Origin: Edaphobacter sp. 12200R-103
GTDB lineage: Bacteria; Acidobacteriota; Terriglobia; Terriglobales; Acidobacteriaceae
Direction: 5' to 3'
NCBI RefSeq assembly: GCF_010093025.1
Contig: NZ_CP048114.1
Span: 3,286,001-3,350,000, forward strand
Length of the DNA stretch: 64,000 bases
In this document: piece after piece, positions 44,189 through 54,875 of the stretch
Numbering within the stretch: the first letter of the stretch is position 1
Layout of the letters: every line of letters begins with the position of its first letter
The notes under the pieces: model-generated
What the model was told of the DNA's origin: nothing
Seen by the model: the letters and a program-made list of their open reading frames with translations, nothing else
Databases searched by the model: none
Program-made: the position numbers and the translations under genes

Positions 44189-46738
44189 ATGGGATCGATC
44201 CTGCAGGATATTCGTCACGGTCTACGACGGCTGAGAAGATCGCCCGGATTCACGCTGCCGGCATTGCTGACCCTGACCCTGGGCATCGGTGCGACCACGG
44301 CCATCTTCACGCTGAGCTATCAGGTCATCCTCCGCTCCCTGCCGGTCGACCACCCCGAGCAGCTCTATAAGGTCGGCAAGGAGATCGAGTGCTGCGTCGA
44401 CGGCGGTCTGCAGACGGACTGGCGCATCTTCTCCTACGATCTCTACCGCACGCTGCGCGACCAGACCCCGGGCATCGACGGCCTGGCCGCAGTGGAGGCT
44501 GGCACAACGACGGTCGGAGCGCGGATTCCAGGAGATGCAGCCGCCCAGACGCTCGATCTGCGCTTTGTCTCCGGCAACTACTTCTCCGTGCTGGGCGTAA
44601 GGCCGATGACGGGTCGGCTGCTGACCCCGAAGGACGACCGCGAGGGAGCGGCTCCCGTCGCCGTCGTCAGCGATGCCGTGTGGAAGCTGAAGTTCCATCA
44701 GGACCCCGCGCTGGTCGGCTCGACTATCACGCTGACAGGTCATCCCGTCACCATCGTCGGCATCACCCCGGAGGGCTTCTTCGGGGACAGAAACTCCGCC
44801 GACCCGGCAGGCGTCTGGGTTCCTCTCGCGCAGGAGCCCATCTTCAACCCGATACGTCAGCTTTACAAAACACCGAACGCGCACTGGCTCGACCTGCTCG
44901 CCCGGATCAGCAACAAAAACAACGTAGCCCCGGCGGAGAGCGCCATGCGGGTGGAGCTCGTCCGTTGGCTGCGCACCAATCGCGACCCGCAATCGCGCGA
45001 CACCGAAGCCGATATCGCCAAGCAGACCACCGAGCTTGCTCCCGCAAGCGACGGCATCAACAACCTTCGCGACAACTATGAGAAGAGCCTGATCCTCCTG
45101 CAACTGATCGCTGCCTTTGTTCTCGTCATCGCCTGCGCCAACCTGGCCAACCTGATGCTGGTGCGCGGTGTGGCCCGGCGCCAGGAGCTCAGCATCCGCT
45201 GCGCCCTCGGAGCCCCGCGGTCCCGCCTCATTCGCGAGATGCTGGTCGAATCCGTCACCCTCGCCGTCTTCGGCGGGATCTCCGGACTCCTCGTGGCATA
45301 CGCCGGGGTCAAGGCGATCCTTGCGGTGGTGATGCGCGGCGTCTCGATCGATCCGCTCAGCGCCAGCCCGTCGCTGCCCGTGCTGCTCTTCGCTCTCGCC
45401 GTCTCCGGGCTCACCGGCATCCTCTTTGGAATCGCGCCTGCGCTGCTGGCCTCGCGGCTGGACCCCGCCGACGCTCTGCGCGGCGCCAATCGGACCATCG
45501 GCAATATCAGCGGGCTGCAGCGTGCGCTGGTCATCGTGCAGGCAGCCCTTTCGGTGGCACTACTCAGCACCTCCGGATTGCTGATCCTCAGCCTGCAGCG
45601 GCTCCAGCACCAGGATTATCACTTCGAGACGCACGGCAGGCTGATCGCGTTTATCGATCTTCAGGCAGCGGGCTATCGTTACGACCAGCTCGACAATCTC
45701 TACCGCCAGCTGGACCAGGCGTTCGCCGCTGTGCCCAGTCTGCATGATGCGGCTTACGCAACGTACAGTCCTATGTCCTACAACAACTGGAGTCAAGGCG
45801 TGGCGATCAACGGCGGCGATCCGAACGCAAAGTTCAATGCAAGCTATTCCGCAGTCTCACCGCGGTTCTTCGACGCAGTGGGAACCCGCGTTCTCGATGG
45901 CCGCACCTTCACCGATGAGGACACCTCCACCAGCCGTCACGTCGCCGTCGTCAACCGGATGTTCGTGAACAAGTTCCTCAACGGCAAGCAGCCCATCGGC
46001 GTCCTCTTCGGTCCCGACCGGCGCGTATCGACCGAGTTCGAGATCGTCGGCGTCGTCGACGACTCCAAGTATGGCGACCCCTCGAAGCCGACCCGTCCCA
46101 TGTTCTTCACGCCGATGTCGCAGACGACGGACTATCAGCACGTCAACGCTCCGCAGACGATCCGCGACCAGGCGACGAAGAATGAGCAGTACAAGCACTT
46201 CGCCTCAAACATCGTCGTTCGCTACGACGGCGATGCCGGAGCGGCCATGGCGGCCGTGCGCCGCGTGCTCCAGCAGGTCGACGCCGATATTCCCATTCGT
46301 TCCCTGACCACCTACGACGAACAGGTTGGCAACTACTATACCCAGCAGACGCTGGTCGTCCGGCTGACCATCATCTTCGGCGTCCTTGCGCTGCTGCTCG
46401 CCTCCATCGGGCTGTACGGCGTCACCGCGTATGGAGTCGCAAGGCGCGTCCCCGAGATCGGGCTGCGCATGGCCCTGGGCGCAGACCGCGGAGACGTCGT
46501 TCGCCTCATCCTGCGGGGAGCCGCCATGCAGACTGGAATCGGCCTGCTGCTGGGAATTCCCGCAGCGCTGCTGGCAGGACACTACCTCCAATCGCAGCTC
46601 TACCAGATGAGCGGTTACAGCCCCGCCATCCTGATTGGAGCCTGCGCCGTGCTCGCATTGAGCTCGCTGATAGCAGGAGCCATGCCCGCGCGCAGAGCCT
46701 CGCGCGTCGATCCCATGCAGGCCCTGCGAACGGAGTGA
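44189..46738 (+). CDS. MacB/FtsX-type ABC transporter permease, second copy
   Basis: 849 residues from the ATG at 44189, which has GAGG nine bases upstream; a GTG nine bases earlier (44180) lies right on that GAGG and is less likely. It has the same duplicated build as the permease at 25.5 kb, without the soluble prefix: ILQDIRHGLRRLRRSPGFTLPALLTLTLGIGATTAIFTLSYQ, first core (about 60-290), LMLVRGVARRQELSIRCALGAPRSRLIREMLVES, second core and a final RRVPEIGLRMALGADRGDVVRLIL with DPMQALRTE at the end. No ATPase or PadR gene is next to it. The substrate is unknown. Confidence 0.9.
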   Translation: MGSILQDIRHGLRRLRRSPGFTLPALLTLTLGIGATTAIFTLSYQVILRSLPVDHPEQLYKVGKEIECCVDGGLQTDWRIFSYDLYRTLRDQTPGIDGLAAVEAGTTTVGARIPGDAAAQTLDLRFVSGNYFSVLGVRPMTGRLLTPKDDREGAAPVAVVSDAVWKLKFHQDPALVGSTITLTGHPVTIVGITPEGFFGDRNSADPAGVWVPLAQEPIFNPIRQLYKTPNAHWLDLLARISNKNNVAPAESAMRVELVRWLRTNRDPQSRDTEADIAKQTTELAPASDGINNLRDNYEKSLILLQLIAAFVLVIACANLANLMLVRGVARRQELSIRCALGAPRSRLIREMLVESVTLAVFGGISGLLVAYAGVKAILAVVMRGVSIDPLSASPSLPVLLFALAVSGLTGILFGIAPALLASRLDPADALRGANRTIGNISGLQRALVIVQAALSVALLSTSGLLILSLQRLQHQDYHFETHGRLIAFIDLQAAGYRYDQLDNLYRQLDQAFAAVPSLHDAAYATYSPMSYNNWSQGVAINGGDPNAKFNASYSAVSPRFFDAVGTRVLDGRTFTDEDTSTSRHVAVVNRMFVNKFLNGKQPIGVLFGPDRRVSTEFEIVGVVDDSKYGDPSKPTRPMFFTPMSQTTDYQHVNAPQTIRDQATKNEQYKHFASNIVVRYDGDAGAAMAAVRRVLQQVDADIPIRSLTTYDEQVGNYYTQQTLVVRLTIIFGVLALLLASIGLYGVTAYGVARRVPEIGLRMALGADRGDVVRLILRGAAMQTGIGLLLGIPAALLAGHYLQSQLYQMSGYSPAILIGACAVLALSSLIAGAMPARRASRVDPMQALRTE

Positions 46739-46782
46739 GTGCCACAATAGACCCCATTCACCCACATGCAACGCATGACCTG

Positions 46783-46978
46783 GGGTGTATCCGCGCATAG
46801 AGAGATGTTTTCCGTGGGTGTCATCCTGAGTGGAGCGCGTCAGCGCGGAGTCGAAGAGCCTGCCCTGAGCGAAGTCGAACGGGATCTGCGGTTTGGGATG
46901 GTGACTGAGCCAACGAACCGCAGATCCTTCGACTCCGCTTCCGGCGATAAGACCGCGAGAGGCAACGGCTTCAGGACA
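46783..46978 (+). repeat. R2 pair, head to head, long
   Basis: GTGTATCCGCGCATAGAG, TTTTCCGTGGG, TGTCATCCTGAGTGGAGC, then a second start TGCCCTGAGCGAAGTCGAAC, GGGATCTGCGG; the inverse partner begins AACCGCAGATCCTTCG and ends degraded (GGCTTCAGGACAC). Confidence 0.8.
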
Positions 46979-46980
46979 CA

Positions 46981-47058
46981 GCGTATGGGTATTGCTTAAG
47001 CGCGCTGCGTATGGGTATTGCTCAAGGGCGCTGCGTATGGGTATTGCTTAAGGGCACG
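46981..47058 (+). repeat. 26-bp tandem repeat, three units
   Basis: Units start at 46981, 47007 and 47033, each GCGTATGGGTATTGCTYAAG plus six bases. The third unit runs straight into an R3 element. Confidence 0.9.
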
Positions 47059-47114
47059 GCTTCAGCCGTGCCGATGAATCGCCATCTGGATTGCGGCTTT
47101 AGCCGCTGAGGCCA
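47052..47114 (+). repeat. R3 repeat, copy 1
   Basis: GGGCACGGCTTCAGCCGTGCC is an 8-bp stem hairpin, followed by a spacer and GCGGCTTTAGCCGCTGAGGCC, a second hairpin. A second copy of the same two-hairpin layout lies in folC. Confidence 0.8.
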
Positions 47115-47166
47115 ACGCCAGCCGCAAAGAAGAGCTCGAGTAAGCACCTCCGATAAAAAAGCAAAT

Positions 47167-48033
47167 TTACTTCTGCATCCCTGACAGAAAAGCGCGCTGC
47201 ACACGGTTGAAGCTGCGACCGCGCAGCACGGCGGCGACAACCGTGCGCGTTGCCCGCACGTCGCTAAGACGGATGTAGCGACAGCCGGCGTTGCGGTCGA
47301 CGGCCATCTCAGGCGCGAGCGAGATGCCGACACCAGCGGCCACCATCCCGAAGAGGCTGCTGAACTGTCCGCTCTCAAAGGCAATGTTGGGCGTGATCCG
47401 GGCGCGGGCGCAGGTGGCGAGACTGAGATCGCGGAAGCAGTGGCCGTCCCGCAGCATCACAAAGGGCTCGCCGCGCAGGTCACGCAGGGAGAGCGATGCA
47501 GCGCCGGCGAGCCGATGCTCCTTGGGCAGCACGGCAAAGAGCGGTTCGGTCCTGAGAGGGAACAGCTCCAGGTCTTTGTGACGCAGCGGAAGTGCGAGGA
47601 TGGCGATGTCAATGGACAGCTCGCGCAGGCTCTCGATGAGCACCGGGGTTACGTCTTCGACGATGCGCAGCTTTGCGTCGGGGAATCGCTTCGCAAAGCT
47701 GGTCGTATACCGAGGCACCAGGTAGGGCGAGATGGTAGGGATGACACCGAGGGATACGCTGCCGCGCACGTCGGCGTTCTTCTGCGCCACGCTCGACCGC
47801 GCCGTCTCCATCTGCTCCAGGATGGAGCGGGCGTGCGGAATAAAGGCGCGACCCGCCTCGGTAAGGCGGACGCTGCGGCCCAGCCGGTCAAAGAGCTTTG
47901 CTCCCAGGTTCTCCTCGAGTTTGAGAACCTGTTGCGACAGAGATGGTTGCGCAATCTGGCAGCGCTCGGCAGCGCGGCTGAAGCTGCCGGTCTCGGCCAC
48001 GGCGCAGACGTAACGAAGCTGGTGAAATTCCAT
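47167..48033 (-). CDS. oxyR: Hydrogen peroxide-sensing LysR-type regulator OxyR
   Basis: 288 residues. The LysR helix-turn-helix is at residues 1-60 (ETGSFSRAAERCQIAQPSLSQQVLKLEENLG), then the periplasmic-binding-like sensor domain. The redox pair is intact and even numbered as in E. coli: C199 in RDGHCFRD and C208 in LATCARAR. Oxidation by peroxide would switch it to an activator. It is divergent from katG with 139 bases between the starts, and an ATAG-N7-CTAT half operator lies over its own start codon, fitting autoregulation. The upstream tail of the gap to 46739 is only repeats. Confidence 0.93.
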   Translation of the reverse strand: MEFHQLRYVCAVAETGSFSRAAERCQIAQPSLSQQVLKLEENLGAKLFDRLGRSVRLTEAGRAFIPHARSILEQMETARSSVAQKNADVRGSVSLGVIPTISPYLVPRYTTSFAKRFPDAKLRIVEDVTPVLIESLRELSIDIAILALPLRHKDLELFPLRTEPLFAVLPKEHRLAGAASLSLRDLRGEPFVMLRDGHCFRDLSLATCARARITPNIAFESGQFSSLFGMVAAGVGISLAPEMAVDRNAGCRYIRLSDVRATRTVVAAVLRGRSFNRVQRAFLSGMQK

Positions 48034-48079
48034 AGAGAAAGACTATACCTGGAAGGCGATTTGGGTATTTGAACTATAG
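48032..48079 (+). promoter_or_regulatory. Candidate OxyR operator between oxyR and katG
   Basis: ATAGAGAAAGACTAT (48032-48046) matches the ATAG-N7-CTAT half-site. A CTATAG with GCTTTC follows at 48074-48085 as an imperfect inverted partner of the GAAAG-CTATA left side. The first half covers the oxyR ATG. Confidence 0.5.
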
Positions 48080-50365
<2,286 letters not shown>

Positions 50366-50388
50366 GCAATGGATGGATGCTGTTGTGA

Positions 50389-50425
50389 GGGCCTCGATCC
50401 GAATTCTTCAGATCGAGGCCCTTTT
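50389..50425 (+). terminator. Rho-independent terminator of katG
   Basis: GGGCCTCGATC, loop, GATCGAGGCCC then TTTTGCTGTTT; an 11-bp stem 23 bases past the stop. Confidence 0.93.
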
Positions 50426-50436
50426 GCTGTTTAGGG

Positions 50437-50499
50437 AACAGCCTGAACGCAGCTTCTCGCAGTCTTATCGCGAGAAGCGGAGTCGAAAAATCTGCCGTT
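50437..50499 (+). repeat. R2 repeat, decayed left end
   Basis: AACAGCCTGAACGCAGC, inner CTTCTCGCAGTCTTATCGCGAGAAG, CGGAGTCGAAAAATCTGCCG. Confidence 0.7.
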
Positions 50500-50540
50500 G
50501 TCCCTGGTCACTTACTCTTCCCCATTGCACGTTAAGGTTT

Positions 50541-50590
50541 GCCGGGTGCCCCATCTTCGCGGCAAAGCCGCTAAGGTGGGTTTGCAGGAT
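50541..50590 (-). repeat. R1 palindromic repeat, copy 10, long-loop variant
   Basis: GCCGGGTGCCCCATCTTCG, CGGCAAAGCCGCTAAGGTGGG, TTTGCAGGAT. The stretch from it to yidD is unusually rich in A and C (ACCACCCACCACAAATCC-like) and holds nothing else visible. Confidence 0.88.
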
Positions 50591-50730
50591 GCCACGCCAA
50601 CCAAACACAACAGACCAGGCACCGGTACCACACCTCTCAACTTAGAAATAAGACATTCGAACAAAACTCGGACCACCCACCACAAATCCACCCACCACAA
50701 ACCAAACTACAATCAAACCAAAGACCGGCC

Positions 50731-50973
50731 ATGCCCGAACCAGAACCCAGCCCGCTGGCCCGCATCCTCTTCCGCATCTATAAATCTGTGCTGTCTCCCG
50801 CTCTCCACGCCCTCAGCCCCTCCCAGTGCCTCTACCTCCCCACCTGCTCGGAGTACGCCTACGTCGCGCTCGCCCGCTTCGGCCCCTTCAAAGGCTCCTG
50901 GCTCACCCTGCGCCGCATCGCCCGCTGCCACCCCTTCGCCAAAGGCGGCTTCGACCCCGTCCCCGACCGCTGA
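50731..50973 (+). CDS. yidD: Membrane protein insertion efficiency factor YidD
   Basis: 80 residues. The conserved core is intact: [15 protein letters not shown], then the [46 protein letters not shown] block, with YPTCS-type cysteines (C34, C40 and C66) typical of the family. It helps YidC place proteins in the inner membrane. In most bacteria it lies between rnpA and yidC; here it is 49 kb from rnpA and 11 kb from yidC. Confidence 0.95.
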   Translation: MPEPEPSPLARILFRIYKSVLSPALHALSPSQCLYLPTCSEYAYVALARFGPFKGSWLTLRRIARCHPFAKGGFDPVPDR

Positions 50974-51026
50974 CCTGAATTTGTCATTGCCTTACACCAC
51001 GCCCACTAATACATAGGGCAGAATAG

Positions 51027-51073
51027 GTGTCATCCTGAGCGAAGCGCAGCGAAAGTCGAAGGATCTGCGGTTT
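51027..51073 (+). repeat. R2 repeat, short form
   Basis: GTGTCATCCTGAGCGAAGCG, CAGCGAAAGTCGAAGGATCTGCGG between yidD and folC. Confidence 0.88.
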
Positions 51074-51128
51074 GCTCGCCGGGCTACCCCCCGCAACCCT
51101 CCATCCTCCGGCCTATTAAAATGACCCC

Positions 51129-52832
51129 ATGTCCTACAAAGCAGCGGTCGACCATCTGTACGCTCGTGGTCTCGAGCTCACCACCTCACGTCGCAAGTTC
51201 GAGCTCGAACACATGCGCACCCTCGCCCACGCCCTCGGCGACCCGCAGACCCGCTTTCCCTCCGTCCTGATCGCCGGAACCAACGGCAAGGGATCGACCG
51301 CCGCCACCCTCGCCAGCATCCTCACCGCCGCTGGCTACCGTACCGCGCTCTACACGTCGCCCCACCTCTCGCGCGTCAACGAGCGCATCCAGATCGACGG
51401 CCAGCCCATTCCCGATGACGACTTCGCCCGCCTCTACTTCCAGGTCGACACCGCCGCCGAGCAGCTCGTCACCTCCGGCCAGCTCCCCCAGCACCCCAGC
51501 TTCTTCGAAACCCTCACTGCCGTAGCCTTCCTCTACTTCGCAGGCGACCAACACACCGAAGCCCCCCAAAACCGGGTGCCCCATCTTCGCGGCGAAGCCG
51601 CTAAGGTGGGTTCGCAGGATGCCTCTCAAGAGAAAAGAACCTCAGGACAGAAAGAAACTGTCATCCTGAGCGAAGGCGAAGCCGCAGTCGAAGGATCTGC
51701 GGTTCGTCCGCCCAGCCCCAACACCGCATTGGCCACCAATAACTCCGCCACCCCCGCTCCGAAGGCGCCTCCCGCCGTGCGCGTAGCACCAGTCGACATA
51801 GCCATCCTCGAAGTCGGCCTCGGCGGCCGCCTCGACGCCACCAACATCGTCGAGCCGATCCTCTCCATCCTCACTGACATCTCCCTCGACCACCAGGACT
51901 ACCTCGGCAACACCATCGCCGAGATCACCCGCGAAAAGGCCGGTATCCTCCGCCACCACGGAACCCTCATCACGCTCCCGCAACACCCCGAGGCCAACCA
52001 GGCCATCGGCGAAGCCGCCGCCACGCTCGACCTGCACGCCGTCAACGCAGCCCAGTACATCCCTACCGCCGACAAGCTCCTGCACGATACCGATAGTCTC
52101 GTTAAGGGCACGGCTTCAGCCGTGCCGCACGCAGCCCGATTACGCGAAGGGGCTTCAGCCCCTGAGGTCCCCCTCCCGCGCAACCGCTACACCGTCACCC
52201 TCGCCGGCCAGCCGCTGCACGTCGACTCTCCCCTCGCTGGCCAGCACCAGCAGCGCAACATTGCACTCGCTATCGCCGCAGCCGAAGAATTACGCAACCC
52301 CACCGGTTACAAATCGAAAGAAAGTAACCATATAAGTTACAAAATAACCAACGCGCAGATCGAACAAGGCATCCGTAACACCCAATGGCCCGGCCGCCTG
52401 GAGCTGATTTCACTCCCCGACTCCGCCCCCGTCCTGCTCGACGTCGCCCACAATCCCGCCGGAGCCTGGACCCTTCGAGCCGCGCTTGCACAGCTTCCTG
52501 ACGAGATGCCGCGAACTCTGCTCTTCTCCTGCCTGCGCGACAAGGACCTCCGCGAGATGAGCCAGATTCTCCTTCCGCTCTTTGACGCCTCTTCGCCGGA
52601 CCGCTCGCACGATCACGTCGTGCTCGCCCCCATCGACAGTCCCCGCGCCGCCACGCTCGAAGACCTCGCCGCCCAGGCCCGCGACCTCGAAGTCCCCGCT
52701 GAGATCACCACAAGCCTCAAAGAGGCCCTCGTCCAGGCCCGCAAACTGACACCCACCAACGGCCTCATCGTAGCCACCGGCTCGGTCTACCTCATCGGCG
52801 AACTCCGCACCCTCATCCTCGGTCGCTCATAG
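51129..52832 (+). CDS. folC: Folylpolyglutamate synthase/dihydrofolate synthase with repeat-derived inserts
   Basis: 567 residues, against about 430 for the family. Core motifs are all in frame: the P-loop LIAGTNGKGSTAATLAS near 46, YTSPHLSRVNERIQIDG near 75, VDIAILEVGLGGRLDATN at 222-239, ISLDHQDYLGNTIAEITREKAGI, and C-terminal WPGRLELI, VLLDVAHNPAGAW. Two extra blocks stand out. Residues about 141-221 carry one R1 (51570-51620, read NRVPHLRGEAAKVG) and one R2 (51659-51707, read TVILSEGEAAVEGSAV). Residues about 324-349 carry R3 (52101-52167). All keep the frame and fall between secondary-structure blocks, so the enzyme can still be active: adding glycine-linked glutamates to folate in the cytoplasm. 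Confidence 0.93.
   Translation: MSYKAAVDHLYARGLELTTSRRKFELEHMRTLAHALGDPQTRFPSVLIAGTNGKGSTAATLASILTAAGYRTALYTSPHLSRVNERIQIDGQPIPDDDFARLYFQVDTAAEQLVTSGQLPQHPSFFETLTAVAFLYFAGDQHTEAPQNRVPHLRGEAAKVGSQDASQEKRTSGQKETVILSEGEAAVEGSAVRPPSPNTALATNNSATPAPKAPPAVRVAPVDIAILEVGLGGRLDATNIVEPILSILTDISLDHQDYLGNTIAEITREKAGILRHHGTLITLPQHPEANQAIGEAAATLDLHAVNAAQYIPTADKLLHDTDSLVKGTASAVPHAARLREGASAPEVPLPRNRYTVTLAGQPLHVDSPLAGQHQQRNIALAIAAAEELRNPTGYKSKESNHISYKITNAQIEQGIRNTQWPGRLELISLPDSAPVLLDVAHNPAGAWTLRAALAQLPDEMPRTLLFSCLRDKDLREMSQILLPLFDASSPDRSHDHVVLAPIDSPRAATLEDLAAQARDLEVPAEITTSLKEALVQARKLTPTNGLIVATGSVYLIGELRTLILGRS
51570..51620 (-). repeat. R1 palindromic repeat inside folC
   Basis: AACCGGGTGCCCCATCTTCG, CGGCGAAGCCGCTAAGGTGGG, TTCGCAGGAT, inserted in frame; the same long-loop type as at 33585 and 50541. 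Confidence 0.93.
51659..51707 (+). repeat. R2 repeat inside folC
   Basis: TGTCATCCTGAGCGAAGGCG, AAGCCGCAGTCGAAGGATCTGCGG, 38 bases after the R1 copy, in frame. Confidence 0.93.
52101..52167 (+). repeat. R3 repeat inside folC
   Basis: GTTAAGGGCACGGCTTCAGC, CGTGCC, a spacer, then GGGGCTTCAGCCCCTGAGG. It is the same two-hairpin layout as at 47052, in frame. Confidence 0.88.
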
Positions 52833-52949
52833 TCATCACCATGGATCCCGATCTACGACGAAGTGAGGATTTCCGGCAGCCGCCTGCAGATGTCATGCTG
52901 AACAAAAGCCGATCGAGAAGCTTCGCTCAAGCGCATCATCCCGCAAAAA

Positions 52950-53040
52950 GTATCATCCTGAGCGAAGCCAGCAGGGAACGAAGCACAGCAGTGAATAGAG
53001 AGAGAGTGTCATCCTGAGCGAAGTCGAAGGATCTGCGGTT
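52950..53040 (+). repeat. Two R2 repeats, one truncated
   Basis: TATCATCCTGAGCGAAGC (cut short) and GTGTCATCCTGAGCGAAGTC, GAAGGATCTGCGG. A faint further copy begins at 52890 (GTCATGCTGAACAAAAGC). Confidence 0.8.
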
Positions 53041-53082
53041 AAACTCCGCAAAGGAACCCCAACCCGAGGAAACCAAGCAAAC

Positions 53083-53883
53083 GTGCCCGAACCGTCCACC
53101 AGCCTTGAGCAGCCACCCCAAAGGCCCCCCGTCGCCAAGCCGCCCGCGCCGGCCTTCTTCCGCTGGCTCACCTACCTGCTCCTGATCCCGCTCATCGCCG
53201 CCTCCACCACCTTCTTCGGCTGCATTTCGCTCATCTGCGGCCTGTGGGACAAGTCCGGACGGCAGCAGCACTTCATCGCACACCTCTGGGCCCGCACCCT
53301 GCTGCTCCTTAGCCTCTCGCCCGTCACCCTCATCGGCGCGGAGAAGCTCCGCCTCCACCAGACCGCCGTCTACGCCGCGAACCATTTGAGTTACTACGAC
53401 ACCCCCGTGCTCTTCGCTCGCCTTCCGTTCCAGTTCCGCATCATGGCCAAGCAGGCGCTCTGGAAGATTCCCTTCATCGGCTGGTATCTCAACCGCTCCG
53501 GCCAGGTTCCCGTCGACCAGTCCAGCTCGCGCAACGCCGTCGCCAGCCTCAACCGCTGCGTCCAGACCCTCAAGGGCGGGATGCCCATGGTGATCTTCCC
53601 CGAAGGCGGCCGCACAAAGGACGGGCACCCCCAAGCCTTCGTCTCGGGCGCCGCCTATATGGCCATCAAGGCGCAGGTTCCACTCGTCCCCATCACCCTC
53701 GTCGGAACCTACGAGCTTCTGCCTATGCACACCTACCACCTGCACCCGCGTCCGCTCTGCGTCGTCGTCGGCGACCCCATCCCGACCACAGGCCTGACCA
53801 CACGCGATGCCGACGCTCTTACCGAACAGCTTCTGGACACCATCACCCGCACCTATATCAGCTACCATCCCGAACTCGACTGA
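53083..53883 (+). CDS. plsC: 1-acyl-sn-glycerol-3-phosphate acyltransferase
   Basis: 266 residues starting with GTG. After a proline-rich N-terminus come one or two membrane helices (about 28-52) and the acyltransferase motifs: NHLSYYDTPVL (H-x4-D catalytic pair) near 102, the glycerol-phosphate binding FPEGGRTKDG near 165, and VPLVPITLVGTYELLPM. It makes phosphatidic acid from lysophosphatidate at the inner membrane. The C26 peptidase gene follows after 21 bases on the same strand. Confidence 0.92.
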   Translation: MPEPSTSLEQPPQRPPVAKPPAPAFFRWLTYLLLIPLIAASTTFFGCISLICGLWDKSGRQQHFIAHLWARTLLLLSLSPVTLIGAEKLRLHQTAVYAANHLSYYDTPVLFARLPFQFRIMAKQALWKIPFIGWYLNRSGQVPVDQSSSRNAVASLNRCVQTLKGGMPMVIFPEGGRTKDGHPQAFVSGAAYMAIKAQVPLVPITLVGTYELLPMHTYHLHPRPLCVVVGDPIPTTGLTTRDADALTEQLLDTITRTYISYHPELD

Positions 53884-53904
53884 AGCGCCGCGGTCAGCCG
53901 TATC

Positions 53905-54723
53905 ATGGAAACAATCGCCATGAGACCGCGCATCGCTATTCCCGTCCCGACCAGCCAAAACCCCGAGTACAACTCCCGCTCCTGGCCCGCCTATGCCGAG
54001 GCCGTCCGCAAGGCCGGAGGCGACCCCATCGAGATTCCGCTGAACGCCTCTCCCCGCGAGACCGCCGACCTGATCAACACCTGCCACGGCGTCCTGCTGC
54101 CCGGCTCGCCCGCCGACGTCAATCCCCACAAGTTCGGCCAGGAGCCCATTCCGGAGTGCAACCCTGCGGACCCGGCACGTGAAAACGTCGATGAGCTTCT
54201 GATCCAGGACGCCCATAACCTCTACAAGCCGCTCTTCACCATCTGCTTCGGGACCCAATCCCTGAACGTCTGGCGCGGGGGCACGCTTATCCAGGACCTC
54301 AGCCCCGTTCCCGTTAACCACTCCGCAGGACGAACCGTGGCGGTAGCTCATACCGCAGCCGTGCTTCAGGACTCGATCGTAGGCCGTCTTCTCTCCGACG
54401 ACGAAGCGCCCCGGCACGACGATTTTGCGCGGCTTCCCATCAACTCCAGCCACCACCAGGCCATTGGAATTCCCGGAGACGGGTTGCGCGTTGTCGCGCG
54501 AAGCACGGAGGATGGCGTCGTCGAGGCGGTGGAGGGCGGGCAGGACCAGCAGAACCCCGATGCCCACTTCGTCCTCGGTGTGCAGTGGCATCCGGAGCGC
54601 AGCTACGAGATCAGCGCCGCCTCGCGGGCGCTCTTTGAGCGGTTCGTCGCGGAAGCAGCGGCATGGAAGCCTCGCGCCATCCACGCCTCCGTCGTCCCGG
54701 ACTCCGCCGTCCGAAACTCCTGA
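53905..54723 (+). CDS. Peptidase C26 (gamma-glutamyl-gamma-aminobutyrate hydrolase-like)
   Basis: 272 residues; an ATG five codons on (53920) starting RPRIAIPVP is equally good. Class I glutamine amidotransferase-like fold: the substrate segment VLLPGSPADVNPHKFGQEPI, the nucleophile in TICFGTQSLNVWRGG (ICxGxQxxNV), the turn INSSHHQAI and the His-Glu pair in VLGVQWHPERS. PuuD-type enzymes cut gamma-glutamyl bonds in the cytoplasm. The natural substrate here is not known; being next to folC and plsC does not settle it. Its stop is 2 bases before the first parS site. Confidence 0.9.
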   Translation: METIAMRPRIAIPVPTSQNPEYNSRSWPAYAEAVRKAGGDPIEIPLNASPRETADLINTCHGVLLPGSPADVNPHKFGQEPIPECNPADPARENVDELLIQDAHNLYKPLFTICFGTQSLNVWRGGTLIQDLSPVPVNHSAGRTVAVAHTAAVLQDSIVGRLLSDDEAPRHDDFARLPINSSHHQAIGIPGDGLRVVARSTEDGVVEAVEGGQDQQNPDAHFVLGVQWHPERSYEISAASRALFERFVAEAAAWKPRAIHASVVPDSAVRNS

Positions 54724-54724
54724 T

Positions 54725-54740
54725 TGTTCCACGTGGAACA
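54725..54740 (+). promoter_or_regulatory. parS site 1
   Basis: Perfect palindrome TGTTCCACGTGGAACA, right after the C26 peptidase stop. Confidence 0.93.
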
Positions 54741-54766
54741 ATCTTGCTTCCCCTCCAGCACATTCC

Positions 54767-54812
54767 CGTCATTCTGGGCGCAGCGAAGAATCCCTGTATT
54801 TTGCGCGCACCC
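54767..54812 (+). repeat. R2-like variant
   Basis: CGTCATTCTGGGCGCAGCG, AAGAATCCCTGTATTTTG; the same right-end form as at 24345. Confidence 0.6.
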
Positions 54813-54839
54813 GGTAGACTCCCAGTCGCGGACGCAAAA

Positions 54840-54855
54840 TGTTCCACGTGGAACA
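54840..54855 (+). promoter_or_regulatory. parS site 2
   Basis: TGTTCCACGTGGAACA, 20 bases before the rsmG start. Confidence 0.93.
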
Positions 54856-54875
54856 TCTGCGATACTCAAAGAACG

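Noticed and set aside
52936..54741. A 601-residue open frame opposite plsC and the C26 peptidase gene
   Set aside because: It crosses two well-supported genes and R2 repeats and shows no recognisable domain.
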